64,000 nucleotides of DNA from Bactericera cockerelli (GCA_024516035.1 CM044967.1:5016859-5080858); one strand, 5' to 3'. Positions 10,818 to 21,253 are shown, counted from the stretch's first letter. The notes: a model not told the origin generated them from the sequence alone. Translations and numbers: made by a program.

Positions 10818-11355
10818 AGGGCCACATTATGAAACAGGATTAAAGTCTAGCTAAGCAGACACGCCCACAAGTCGGGAGTTTTAACCAATTACAACGCAAT
10901 GTAGCCCGAGTGAGGGATAGTGTCCACTTAGATTAAATCAAATCATGTTTTATAATTATAATAATGATAACACTCTTTATTGGAAGGTGTCCAAAGCATT
11001 TTCTACCACCTAACCCTCAGTCTTATTATTATGTGGTCACAAAATAATACTCTTTAATGGAAGGTAACCACCAAGCGAGGTAAATGCTCTACCAACTAAC
11101 CCTCAGAGTCTTATTATTATGTGATTATATTCTCAAATAAATGAGGGAAAATTCATGCACTAGGTGGGATTCGAACCAACGGATCCCTACGCTACCTGGA
11201 TTACCAGACTAGCGCGTTAACCACTTGACTACCAGAAACAGGATTAAAGTGCTAAGCCAGTCGGGAGTTTTAAGCCATCTCAACGCAATGCAGCCCGAGT
11301 TAAGGGATAGTTTCCACTTAGATTAAATCTAATCCTGTTTTATAATTTGGCCCTA
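10818..11355. mobile_element. Two M2 MITE copies flanking SINE-B sequence
   Basis: The left M2 copy (10818-10959) starts gggccacattatgaaacagg and lacks its last few bases. The right copy (11237-11355) lacks its first bases and ends aatttggccctaa. Both share the internal phrases gtcgggagttttaa and caacgcaatg. Between them lie a SINE-B tail fragment and a full inverted SINE-B (10968-11236). M2 termini are GGGCC/GGCCC with TTA/TAA at the edges, suggesting a PIF/Harbinger-type MITE. Confidence 0.7.
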
Positions 11356-11439
11356 AGATTCATAGACACGGGGGGAAAAAACATCCAATAGAAATACCTA
11401 GGGCGCCACTATTTTCCTTTGGTAATTGAAGAATGGGCG

Positions 11440-11572
11440 ACAGCATTGGCTTGGTTCTGGGGGCCCTTGTCAATTATTAGCCTCCTTGTAAAGACAGTGG
11501 TAGAAGGGCTGAGTCATTCCTCCACTGTCTGGCTACCATCGTTCACGATGACGCCACTCTATGATGATGATG
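11440..11572 (+). repeat. Repeat K, head-truncated
   Basis: Body of K from attggcttggttctggggg through the agacagtgg/ccactgtct inverted pair to gatgacgccac and the tgatgatgatga tail. The gggggactataaac head is missing. Confidence 0.7.
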
Positions 11573-11770
11573 AATTGAAGAATTTTTTATCTGTGTCAAT
11601 CACAGCTGAAAGTTTAACCCTGAAGTTGTGGCGCCACTAAAAGCTCTTTCTGCCACTTTCCCAGTCTCGTCTCTTGGAAATAACCTGGGGAGTCTCCAGC
11701 CCCTAACTACTCCCCTCTGAATAATTTATAGCGTGGGTGAAACATTAGTTGATTTCATCATTACATCCAG

Positions 11771-12000
11771 AGTTCTGCCCGTAGTCCAGAGATCCTGAGT
11801 TCGATTCCCGGTTGGAGCAAACTTTTCGCAAAAAAAAATTCTGTTCCCTCCGAAGATGTGAGGCTGGCAATTCCGGCCCTACCCAGGCTGTGTGAGGTTA
11901 ATGTGGGTAGCTGGTACGACTCCCAGCGAATGGAGGGTAAAACCCCCGTCTTGTATACCTCAAGTCAGGACGTTAAAACCAACTAGAATCAATCGATATG
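11771..12000 (+). mobile_element. SINE-C, 5'-truncated
   Basis: This copy starts inside the tRNA-like head (ctgcccgtagtccagag, B box gttcgattcccgg) and runs through ctacccaggctg and gcgaatggagggtaaaa to ccaactagaatcaat. The segment that follows, to about 12060, shares ccatataatcct and accacc with SINE-F. Confidence 0.75.
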
Positions 12001-12224
12001 AAAGGAGCCTAGACATTGGATCTGGCCGTCCATATAATCCTCTCACCACCGTGATTTAGGTATCAATACCTATCTCACGGACACGGAATTATAATTTTTA
12101 TCATCCAGAGTTGATTACATCCAGAGGGGCAATGCTGGCAATGTGTTGTCAGCATTGTCATCAGAAGAATTACAGTCATTGTTTTATTTATAATTAAAGT
12201 ATTGTTATTTATTTGATTTGAAAT

Positions 12225-12478
12225 TCACTCTCCCTGGCCATGGAAGGCGCCTATATGCATCTGGGTGTCCATATAATCCTTCCACCACAGTTTCAAATAC
12301 TTTATCTTTACTTTTTTTGGAAAAGGTTGTGCACCTTAAACGCTCTCGCATTACTTCAGGACGCTTCATACCATTACGGAAAAAGTGGTCAGAAAATTTT
12401 TCGCTCCGGCCGGAATTCGAACCCGCCACCTCCGTGTCAGTAGTCAATTTTCTTGACCATTCAGCCAGGGAGGTCGGT
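12225..12478 (-). mobile_element. SINE-F (tRNA-headed)
   Basis: On the minus strand a tRNA-like head (ctccctggctgaatggtcaa, B box gggttcgaattcc) precedes about 180 bp of body. The copy ends near gcgccttccatggccaggg. Reading frames on both strands across it are incidental. A short stretch near 12020-12050 is related, so the family is repeated at least in part. Confidence 0.5.
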
Positions 12479-12896
12479 CACCATGAGCTACCTGACACAA
12501 AAACCTGCCCTAGACAATGACCCCGCCCTTTTTAGTAGAACATAAAAAATATCTTGGTTATATTATATTCAATTCAAATCATTTTCTTCCTTTACCTTAT
12601 TTTTGTTTCTGTATCTTCTGTGTATACTTATGTATACTATCTTCTGTGTATCTTCATGTATACTTTGTGTCCTCCTGATAGAGTTGTGTATACAATAATA
12701 ATGATGTTTGATTTTGCAGGGAATCGAACCCATCAGAACCTCCAGCAGACATTACTATCTGGAATGACTCCGAGTTAGGTGGTCAACGAGAAGTGCCGTG
12801 GTAGAAAAAAGGTTGCGGACTACTGGACTAAGAATATGGTGAAGTATTAATTATTAATATTATCTGACCTGGTTGCAGGGTTTAAAAAAAAAACCC
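12479..12896. other. Gap without gene
   Basis: Contains a repetitive (tgtatact/tcttctgtgtat) segment at 12600-12680 and a degenerate tRNA-like B box (gggaatcgaaccc) at 12719-12731. No gene was seen. Confidence 0.4.
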
Positions 12897-13138
12897 TTAC
12901 AATTAACACTGCGACCTAATTAGATCTATAGTGACCAGTTGATTCCAGTTTCTTTTAATGTCCTGATATGAGATAGATAGTCAGGACGAGAGTTTTACAC
13001 TTCATTAGCTGGAATCGTACCAGCTACCCACATTAACCTCACCAAGCCTGAGTAGGGCCGGAATGCCAGCCTCGAACTCGGGATATCTCGGGAATCGAAC
13101 TCGGGATATCTGTACTACGGGCAGTAGTACACTTGACT
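12897..13138 (-). mobile_element. SINE-C, internally rearranged
   Basis: An inverted copy whose centre is deleted and duplicated: the phrase cgaactcgggatatct occurs twice (about 13073 and 13096). It runs into SINE-A at 13162. The same SINE-C/SINE-A arrangement recurs at 30951-31264. Confidence 0.75.
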
Positions 13139-13161
13139 ACCAGGTTTGACTGAAATTTGAA

Positions 13162-13304
13162 GTTATCATATTTGTGTTAATCACTTTCGTGATATCACAA
13201 CTACTCAAACTCACTTTACTAAATCTACGCTGAAACCGGGACTTGAACCACCGACCTCCAGATTACAAGTCCACCGCCTTATCGATCAAGCTACTGAGGT
13301 CGGT
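13162..13304 (-). mobile_element. SINE-A with 14-bp target duplication
   Basis: A full inverted SINE-A. The 14-mer accaggtttgactg lies at 13139-13152 and again at 13305-13318, a perfect target-site duplication. It marks retroposition into the flank of the SINE-C copy. Confidence 0.9.
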
Positions 13305-13455
13305 ACCAGGTTTGACTGTATATTATTCCATGTAATTATTACTGTCTTTTTCCTCCATCAGGATTACTTTAGTCATCTCTATCTTAATGCAAATAACTGG
13401 ACATGGAGAGAGCCCAGACAACCTTCAAAGACGAAGGTAAGAGTGAGCCCCGTAA

Positions 13456-13662
13456 CATAATAATAATAATAATATCGCCTTATTTATACTGCCCGATTAG
13501 GACTATTAAAGTCCCATTATTCCAGCAGTAAGCCCAAGACGTATTATTATGTGGTAAAAATCCCAAATGGTAGCATAACTTGTAATGCCCCGGCTGGGTT
13601 TCGAACCCGCGACCTCTGGAATCTCTGGATTCACAGAGTGCCGCCTTTACCACTGAGTTAAC
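13456..13662 (-). mobile_element. SINE-D
   Basis: An inverted copy: tail (taa)n, tatcgccttatttatactgc, central cgtattattatgtggtaaaa, and the tRNA-like head with B box gggtttcgaacccgcgacc and cctttaccactgag. An M2 end (13662-13696, ttttaattcggcccta) follows immediately. Other copies: 13965-14155, 51920-52138, 59183-59376 and a fragment at 61265-61340. Confidence 0.8.
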
Positions 13663-13964
13663 GATTTAATCTAATTCTGTATTTTAATTCGGCCCTAGTT
13701 CTTTACATGAGTTAGAAAGTGATTTTTTCCCCACACATGCATGCAAACGTTGGCGACAGTATGGGACGACTGATAAATAAGAAGTAAAATTTCATTAGGC
13801 GCATCATAGACTCGATTTTTTTCTCGTGAGAATATATCTTGCCTATACGGAGGACAGAGAGGAGACTATAGAAATCCAGTGGCGAAAGAGGATCTCATTT
13901 AAACATATATGCTAATCCAGGAATGGAAATAATAAAAGAGAAAAAAACTGTCTAAATAAAGCAC

Positions 13965-14155
13965 TACTTATACTTATTTATACTGCTGGATTAGGACTAA
14001 TAAGTCCCATTATTCAAGCAGCAAGTCCAAGACGTATTATTATTTGTTCAAAATCCCAAATGGGAGGATGACTTGTCATGTCCCAACTGCGTTTTGAACC
14101 CACGACCTCTGGATTACCGCCCGGCACGCCTTGACTACTTGATTTTTGTGGTTGA
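13965..14155 (-). mobile_element. SINE-D, diverged
   Basis: The second inverted SINE-D: cttatttatactgctggatt, cgtattattatttgttcaaa, then tttgaacccacgacctctgg. The D-arm end of the head is lost. Confidence 0.7.
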
Positions 14156-14797
14156 GTAGTCTAGTCTAGGTGCTAATCTGGTAATCCATTTAGCATTGGT
14201 TAGTATTGCATAAATTTAGATTTAGTCTGTATTTAGTTTCTGCATTACTGTGTTTTGTAAGGAGAAGGAAAATTGTTTCGGAGAATGGAGGAAGTTCGGT
14301 ATAAAAAGATATGTAGAAAAGAAATTGGAGATTCCCATTTTGGGTTCATTGATAATGTGGTCGAAGATATTAGTCAAGTTTTCAAAGATATAAGATATTT
14401 TTTTTTTTCTTCATTGTTTAAGATCCGAATCTTCGGTTACCTGATGGACAGACATAAGGGGTCGAAATATACACCTTATATCTATGCACCCTGTACATAA
14501 CTAATAACAGGGGCGAACTCAGAAGGGGGGGGGTCCAAATTTTCCCAACCTTAATCATGCTCAAAAAATGCACTTCAGTAAAGACCTTAAGAAAAAGGGT
14601 TTGCTGAGAAGGTTTGCACATTAAACTGCCTTCCTTTCCTCTCCCTTTAGATTCATGTCTGCCCTCCCATTGCCTGCCTAAAGCCTCGCCTGCAGGGTCC
14701 CATCACAGCTTCCCATGCAACTAGTGGTATCCATGGTAACGGGCTCCTGTGTACGATAAATCCCTGACATTCGTTTCGTGTGCTGTTCTCATTTCAG

Positions 14798-14896
14798 TGT
14801 CACGACGGCGAAAGGAGTGGTCTTGCCTTTTCTTGCTCGCGAAATTTCTTTCGACAAAGGACAAACAAGGAGCAGGGATATCTTTTAGATTCAAAG
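14798..14896 (+). other. Exon-like segment, unsupported
   Basis: A 99-nt segment is bounded by a good acceptor (tgttctcatttcag) and a consensus donor (AAG|GTAAGTAAG). One frame is open for all 33 codons, so it would be a phase-0 cassette. GC content is above the neighbours. The translated segment matches no family I know and no partner exon was found, so it may be a 5' UTR exon or chance. Confidence 0.25.
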
Positions 14897-14955
14897 GTAA
14901 GTAAGATTTGCTGTGCACAAATCTTGTTTATTTTCCAACAGTCCTGATAAGTTTC

Positions 14956-15101
14956 GTTATCATATTTGTGTTCATCACAATCGCGATTACACAATAACAA
15001 AAAACTTGCCGCACTAAATTATTGCTGAACTTGGGACTCGAACCACCAACCTTAATGTACGAGTCCGCCGCCTTAATACTCACCGAGCTACTCAGGTCGG
15101 T
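14956..15101 (-). mobile_element. SINE-A
   Basis: An inverted copy: tail gttatcatatttgtgttc, B box complement gggactcgaaccacc, head ctactcaggtcgg. Small insertions lie in the body and the A-box region. Confidence 0.8.
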
Positions 15102-17054
15102 TTTTTATATATACAATAGACATTAAATAACTTTTCTAATAAACAAATCTTGATTAAGGGTTGAAGAGTCCCTTAAAGAGTCCTTTGTCAGCTGTTCAGA
15201 TATAATTTACATCAGTTTTAATTCAAGCAGCTATTTTAAAGTAGATAATTCCCATGGTTTTTTTTAATTTACTTTTTTGTTTAACCGACGAGTTTTAATG
15301 TTGGCGGTTTTTTGTGAACTTTGGGCTGTCTGGCGAAACGGTTGAAGAGTGAAGATGTTACAAAAAAAATTAAGAGAGTTGACCCACCGCCCCCAAATTT
15401 CCAAAAGAATTTCGTGAAAAATAGTAATTTGTGGAGCCTCCGGTAGCGAAAAACTTTCTCCTACAAATTAGAACAATCCGGCGGACTTTGGCGTTAACTT
15501 GGATTTAGAAATTTTAAAGAAATGATATTTTTACAAAAATGTATCGCTCTTGAGATCTAAGCGAAAATCCAAAATAGGACCTCCTTCCAACACCCCTAAC
15601 TCCGTTTCCTCCCATCCTGAACGTCAGGACTAAAAGTCCTGAAAGACTAAAACATGTTTACTCATTCACTCTCCCAAACAAGTATCCAAAGGAATTTGCC
15701 TCTTACGCACTCTACAACTCATTCCTTAACTGACCTATAAATCCTAGTCAAAAGAAGAAAAAAAAATAAGAAAAAAAATAGTGACCAAGCTAAAACTGCA
15801 GGCGTATAGTGCATATCTATAGGTATAATATGAAAGGTACACAGTGCCAGAAACTGTCGCTGACATAATGCTGTCAAATTATTTTGTACGCATTATGCAT
15901 GCATTGTTGAAATAAAAAAATATTTCAAAGAGAGTGAAAATAAATAGCCACATGAACTATGAACCCTTCTGCGTATGAGAATCATTCTATTTGCGACCAA
16001 GTTTACGGTTTAAACAAACAATATGAATTATTATTATTTAAAAAGAAAAGACAGCGAACAAGCAGAATGGAAAAAGAAGAATCGCGATTATAGTTGTCAG
16101 CGTTTTTTAATAGTTAATTGTTCATTCAAAAAATTAAATTATTCTCATAATTTATCATTCATGTTTTTTTTTGTGATTGTGATTAATGTTGCTATTGGGT
16201 GTCCCTAAATGTAACCAAATGTCTAGGGATGATAGATCTTGCTAATTGAAAAAAAAATTGAATTGATTTTGTCGCATGCCAGAAACTTTTGAAGTTTTCC
16301 GTAAAACCCTAAGTGTACAATATCAAAAAGTAATTATGTGCTAAGGCTGTTCATGATACTAAAATTTCGATTCTTTGGACTCCAGGGAAAGTTTTCTTTG
16401 GTTCTCTAAGTTCTGGGCTGCTCCCAGGTATCTGGAGCTCACGGAATCGAAGATTCAGGAGAAGACAGGTTTTCAATTTTCTTTTTATAATAAAAAAAGT
16501 TAAGAATTTGCATTCTATATTTTGCAGATTCCAATTCAATGGTTAGTATAATTATTTTGTTCTACTGGTATTTTACTTCACAAGAAAAAATGATACAGAA
16601 AATTTTAAAACCTTATTAGGTCGTCCGGTTTTTCCAAATAACTTGCAATGTTTCTAAATGATTTATATGTATTTTCATTTTCATATGGCAAAAGCTACAA
16701 ACCCTAGACTTTTATCTATGTATGTGGGGGACACCCGGTATAATAATTATAATTAAAACACATTGTTATCATATCACATTAGTGAGTTGTGAGTGAGTAG
16801 AATTCACGCTTGTTTATTTGTTTACAACGCAAACGTAACCTGGCAACTCGATGGCTTGACACACGTCGAGACTGTCAGTTGAAACTCGGATAGACAGCAC
16901 TAAGGGTAGTGTTTCTAGTGTTCCTTGGAAGATGTTTCCGCGTAGGGGCGAGAAATTGACGCGATTCGACCGCCCTAACTATACCCGTCGCGATATTATA
17001 ACCAGAGTTTACTAGTGCAACTGAAATCAAACTTGACCCAATTCAACTCGAGTC
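15102..17054. other. Gap without gene
   Basis: AT-rich to 16770. From 16790 to 17050 the sequence is CpG-richer, with a 27-codon open frame starting atgtttccgcgtaggggcg at about 16932. It could be a promoter or a 5' exon, but nothing ties it to a gene. Confidence 0.35.
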
Positions 17055-17057
17055 TAA

Positions 17058-17186
17058 GGACGGAATTAATAGACGATTTTGTAATACCACTGTGGACTTG
17101 GGTCTAGATTTTGCGTATTGTTTTAAATAGGGAAACTAATGCTCAAGTCCATCTTGTGATTTCCATTTTGTCTATTCATTTCGCCC
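17058..17186. mobile_element. M1 MITE, copy 1
   Basis: A 129-bp element with inverted ends ggacggaattaatagacg and gtctattcatttcgccc, flanked by TAA on both sides (17055-17057 and 17187-17189). The length, three-base TAA/TTA duplication and lack of coding capacity fit a PIF/Harbinger-type MITE. Two further copies lie at 24476 and 56011. Confidence 0.85.
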
Positions 17187-17550
17187 TAAGTATTCGTTGA
17201 AGTAGTGCTTTTATTTAAACCGCATGACTAAGAGTATGTCCCTTTATATCAACAGTTTGAGAACCTAGTTGAAACAAATTTGACGCATTTTAATAAAACG
17301 AAAGTACCAGTTGTGATATTAACCGAAATGAAGTATAACTAGTGCTTTATGTTTTATTTAGACTATCAGTGCAGAACAGAACTTCCATTATGGTGACGAC
17401 GGTTTGAGTAGTCAAAAACGGACTCGACGCGTTTTGGCAAAACTAAAAACTCCTTGCAATAGAACCAGAATTAAGAAATTAGACGCACAATACCAAACGG
17501 ACAGATAAAGGTAAATGTAAAAGAAGGTTATTATCTGTGTCAATATCATA

Positions 17551-17692
17551 ACCGACCTCAGTAGCTTCATTGATAAGGAAGCGGACTCGTAATCTGGAGG
17601 TCGTTGGTTCGAGTCTCCGAATTCGGGTGGTTTTAGATAGGCAAATTTGATTAATTTAGACATCACCCTTGTGATTCTACACAAATATGATA
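17551..17692 (+). mobile_element. SINE-A
   Basis: Full-length plus copy: accgacctcagtagcttcat, B box ggttcgagtct, tail ctacacaaatatgataag. Diverged in the body. Confidence 0.8.
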
Positions 17693-17784
17693 AGAGCTAG
17701 ATCGTAAGACGGCTGGAATATTGGGGTATTTTATTTCCCGAATGCAATTTATAACCGGTAAATGCTAAAAAAAATAATTAAAAG

Positions 17785-18088
17785 ATGAGTGTTTTACAGC
17801 CGTTTTTATTTCGTAGCCATGAAACAGGAACTACTGTAGACGCTTGTGGTCTGTGTTGTAGCCTACCCATCCCGTAGTATGACTCCTCTCTGATGGGCGA
17901 GAAGTGACACAATACTTCCCAATTAGGTGCTGGGTCAACACGAGGTATTCCTTACAATTGTTTGTAAGGTATCCCTTACAAACAATTGTAACCAAATTAC
18001 GAATACAAATTTTTGTCGGCACGGGGGATCGAACCCGGGACCTTCCGCATGACAAGCGAGTGCTTAACCACTGAGTTGAACCCGTACC
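17785..18088 (-). mobile_element. SINE-E with tRNA-Asp-like head and 18-bp hairpin
   Basis: On the minus strand the head (18088-18018) folds much like a tRNA: acceptor ggtacgg/ccgtgcc pairs in full (one T-G), anticodon arm cgc-ttGTCat-gcg gives GTC (Asp), and the B box is ggttcgatcccc. The body holds a perfect 18-bp inverted repeat with a 4-nt loop (17952-17969 / 17974-17991). The 3' part contains tcctgtttcatggctacgaa and an A-rich end. The mismatched T stem, D arm and SINE body argue against a working tRNA. Confidence 0.8.
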
Positions 18089-18359
18089 TAGCATTGGTAC
18101 ACGAGAGGCTATGCATTCAGGGTGTGAGTCAGGTATATTTGGGCAACAGCACGAAAAAATTGTTTGTGGAACTGCTGGAATAAAGAGACTTTAGTTCTTA
18201 TTTTTGGCTCTGTTTATATTTCAAGGTACAAAATACATTTATAATCAAAATATATACAAAATTGCATGTAAAAGAAACTTCTATGTGATGGACTGCAGTA
18301 TAGATCATTTTACCCATTGAGCTGATTGTCATTGAGAGACAGTGTCAGTCAAAGTAGAA

Positions 18360-18470
18360 AAGTAAGAAGTGGTATTAGATGTATACTTGTACATAAATAT
18401 CAGAACATACCTGGACAGCTGTTTTGAGCTTATTGACTCTCTTTAGCAGTCAGTATTTTTGAATATCCAT
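18360..18470 (+). repeat. Interspersed repeat H
   Basis: A copy of the 364-475 repeat: aatatcagaacatacctgg, then acagctgttttgagct and gactctctttagcag. Boundaries are unclear. Confidence 0.5.
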
Positions 18471-19789
18471 GCCATCAACCTCATTTAGCTCACGAAATAT
18501 GTAGTTAATATCTTTAAAAAATACTCTATAATTATACTCATTGTGTGACTTGTAAAAATGTTTACCATAAAAATAAAGTTGAAATTAATAAATAAATAAA
18601 TGCAGCAGTTACACCAACATCAAAATGAAGATTTCTTGGGAAAACTTTTCTGACATTGCTTGTCATCGACACAGCACTAACTTTACTGCGTTAAGTCTGT
18701 ACTACTTGAAAAGTTCCATGATACCTGTATGCTTGTTAGGAAGCCTTTTACTGATATGTATAATTAAAAAAAGTAGTTAGATGAAAATTTAAGAGCATGA
18801 AATAGCAAAAGTATTAAGACGGGAAACGATATCTAAATTTTTGATGATCATACCAAAGTGGATAAAATCACAAAATTATCCTCCATGAATTTAATAAATT
18901 CCGAGTCTGTTAAGGGAGGTTCCTATGTCACGGTTCCTATCCTACGATGTTGGAAGGATTTTCCGACTTAATGGCTACCCCAAGTCCATTGCATAGGCGC
19001 TAATAAACAGATTAAATAAATCAACTTTATACACAATTAAATGGCTAAGGGCCATGCTTAATCAAGATGTTAGTGACAATGCACACAACCATTTGACTCC
19101 TAACATTCCCTCAGTGAGTATGACAGTGAGTTAGAATAATAGCTAGATAGCTAGGGGCATTCCTCAAGGGAAGCTTCACACGTCAAAAAAATCTCGGGGA
19201 ACAAGACTTTTGATTTTTCTCTCAACTCATAGTTCGCGAGGACAAATGAGTATACATATCTACTATTAAATTAGTTGATGGCATGTTTATTCAGAACAGT
19301 TGCCTTTTTATGAGAGCCAATTAGCTCGAAACAGCTGTCCGGAGATGAGCAATATAGATTCAGTGTTGAGCAGACTGAAAAAATACGAATTATTGAATGA
19401 AATATATTACCTACATCTAAAGTTAAAATACTCAGGAAACATACAAGAAAGGTTCTGATATCTATGAATTGAATCAATGTGTAGCGTAGAGTGGTGGTGG
19501 CTTTACAAGTATAGTCCCAGCCCCCTCGAAAATAGTTCAGCAAGGCATGGCCGTAGCGTCTGCGATTTTATGTTTGACATTTCCATGCTCCCTATGCAAG
19601 TCTTTCGCTTACGAGTTAGATAGACCGAATTTCGACCTAGTGTAACAGGTTCCTACTAGAAAATAGCATTTTATAAGTGAGCCTATATCTCTATCTTGAA
19701 TTTTGATACAAAAATAGGGTTTTCAGTCTTACTTATTTCTAAAATATGAATAAAATCAAAACATTTATTAATAAGGACCTATGTACAAA
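18471..19789. other. Gap without gene
   Basis: AT-rich. It contains an inverted fragment of repeat H (about 19297-19345). No exon was recognised. Confidence 0.4.
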
Positions 19790-19885
19790 CCATCTAAATA
19801 ATCTTTAATGTCACAAGAAATATTAAAGGTCGCAGCGACAAAGAGCTTTTGTACCAATACCAAATCTAAATAATACCAAACCAGA
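19790..19885 (-). repeat. Interspersed repeat G
   Basis: An inverted copy of the segment aaagctctttgtcnctgcgacct seen at 24395-24475 and 57776-57900. Unclassified, no coding capacity. Confidence 0.5.
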
Positions 19886-19901
19886 ATAGTACATAGCCTC
19901 T

Positions 19902-19907
19902 TTTATT
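19902..19907 (-). terminator. Probable poly(A) signal of the repeat-protein gene
   Basis: AATAAA on the minus strand, 75 nt past the stop codon at 19982. The distance is right for a short 3' UTR. Confidence 0.5.
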
Positions 19908-19981
19908 CATTAAAACTTGATGGATTGAAAAAGTTTCCATAGCTATGATGCAGGAAATATATCAAATAAATCTAAAAAAAA

Positions 19982-21253
19982 TTACTGATTCATAAAGTAA
20001 TTGTAAATAAGATCCTTACACTCGGGGCATAATATCTGTAACAATGTTGATAAATCAAGAGGCCGAGACGGATTCACAGGTTCACCCTGTGGCGGAGCCC
20101 TATATCTCGGAGAATGAACCGGCGTTCTTGATTTACATAAATTAAGTGGTTTACTCTGAATTCTTGGTGTTTTTTTCCTCGGGGGCGGGCCACTATGGAG
20201 TCGACCACAACCGAAATTAGGCGGGATATGACTTACATTTGCCCGCACACCAGGAAGTGTCCCTTGAAATTGAGGCATTTGCTGATGCGGCGGAACGAAC
20301 ATTGGTCTCCCTCCCTTTCTCACAGGTGCAACCATATTTCTCGGCTGAAATATGTCGGATCGAACCCAAATTTGAAGCAGCTGGTCAGATGGACTAGGCA
20401 AGATGTTGCCAGAGGCCGGATTCTGTGGCCTTAGTTGTAGAAATAGATTGTTGTCAGGCGTTGGATGCGGTGAAACCTGATGGTAAGAGTGACTGTGCGG
20501 AATGTTGTCGGGCAGTGCATTGTGTGAGCCTTGTTGGAGAAATTGCCTTAGCGGAATAATATCAGGCGTTGAATTCTGTGTACCTTGATGGTAATATAGA
20601 CTGAGGGGATTGTTCTCAGGCGATGGATTTTGTGGGCCTTGTTGGTAAGATAGCGGAATGTTTTCGGGCTGCAGATTTTCTGGACATTGTTGGTAAGACA
20701 GACTTTGCAAAATGTTCTCAGGACCTTGTTGGTAAGGTGGACTTTGCAAAATGTTCTCAGGGCCATGTTGGTAAGATGGACTTTGCAAAATGTTCTCAGG
20801 ACCTTGTTGGTAAGATGGACTTTGCAAAATGTTCTCAGGACCTTGTTGGTAAGATGGACTTTGCAAAATGTTCTCAGGACCTTGTTGGTAAGGTGGACTT
20901 TGCAAAATGTTCTCAGGACCTTGTTGGTAAGATGGACTTCGCGAAATGTTGTCGGGCGGTAGATTTTGTGGGTCTTGTTGATAAGATAGACTTAGCGGAA
21001 TATTCTCAGACTTTTGATTTTGTGAACTTTGCTGGTAAGATGGACTTTGCGCAATGTTGGCGGGATTTTGTGGACTATCTTGAAGAAATTGACCTAGCGA
21101 AATATTGTCAGGTGGACTCTGTGGTCTTTGATGGTAATATAGACTGGGCGGAGTGTTGCTAGAAGGCAGATTCTGTGGCTCTTCCTGCGTGTTGGTATCC
21201 GGTGACGCAATTGGTGGAGAATCCAAATAGTTGGGAGCGACCGAGTCAGACAT
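19982..21253 (-). CDS. Pro/Gln/Tyr-rich tandem-repeat protein, family not recognised
   Basis: I do not recognise this 423-aa protein. Start choice: ATG 21253 lies one base after a splice acceptor (gattgcttccag|G); an in-frame ATG at 21331 would add 26 residues that look like intron. Residues about 1-300 are low complexity (Pro, Gln, Ser, Tyr, Asn) with a 13-residue repeat, consensus SPSYQQGPENILQ, six or more times in near-perfect register plus degenerate flanking units. The last ~100 residues are not repetitive: a basic, NLS-like PPPRKKTPR, then SKPLNLCKSR, and near the end RPLDLSTLL followed by CPEC. PLDLS matches the CtBP-binding motif PxDLS. There is no signal peptide or membrane segment. 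The long open frame through a 39-bp minisatellite, the good acceptor, an upstream GTGAGT donor and a poly(A) signal support a real gene. A nuclear regulator is possible but is inference. Confidence 0.65.
   Translation of the reverse strand: MSDSVAPNYLDSPPIASPDTNTQEEPQNLPSSNTPPSLYYHQRPQSPPDNISLGQFLQDSPQNPANIAQSPSYQQSSQNQKSENIPLSLSYQQDPQNLPPDNISRSPSYQQGPENILQSPPYQQGPENILQSPSYQQGPENILQSPSYQQGPENILQSPSYQHGPENILQSPPYQQGPENILQSLSYQQCPENLQPENIPLSYQQGPQNPSPENNPLSLYYHQGTQNSTPDIIPLRQFLQQGSHNALPDNIPHSHSYHQVSPHPTPDNNLFLQLRPQNPASGNILPSPSDQLLQIWVRSDIFQPRNMVAPVRKGGRPMFVPPHQQMPQFQGTLPGVRANVSHIPPNFGCGRLHSGPPPRKKTPRIQSKPLNLCKSRTPVHSPRYRAPPQGEPVNPSRPLDLSTLLQILCPECKDLIYNYFMNQ
20701..20934 (+). repeat. 39-bp coding minisatellite, six near-perfect units
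   Basis: Units begin with gacttt at 20701, 20740, 20779, 20818, 20857 and 20896, exactly 39 bp apart. A diverged unit starts at 20935, and older degenerate units extend over about 20560-21165. Because 39 is divisible by three, unit gain or loss keeps the minus-strand frame. It also keeps the plus strand open, which explains the long antisense frame there. Confidence 0.95.

Noticed and set aside
18018..18088. Possible functional tRNA-Asp(GTC)
   Set aside because: Acceptor and anticodon are good, but the T stem has a mismatch, the D arm is poor, and it is fused to a SINE body with an A-rich tail.
20623..21162. 179-codon plus-strand open frame over the 39-bp repeats
   Set aside because: It is the antisense of the minus-strand repeat protein. 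A period divisible by three keeps both strands open, and there are no splice or start signals.
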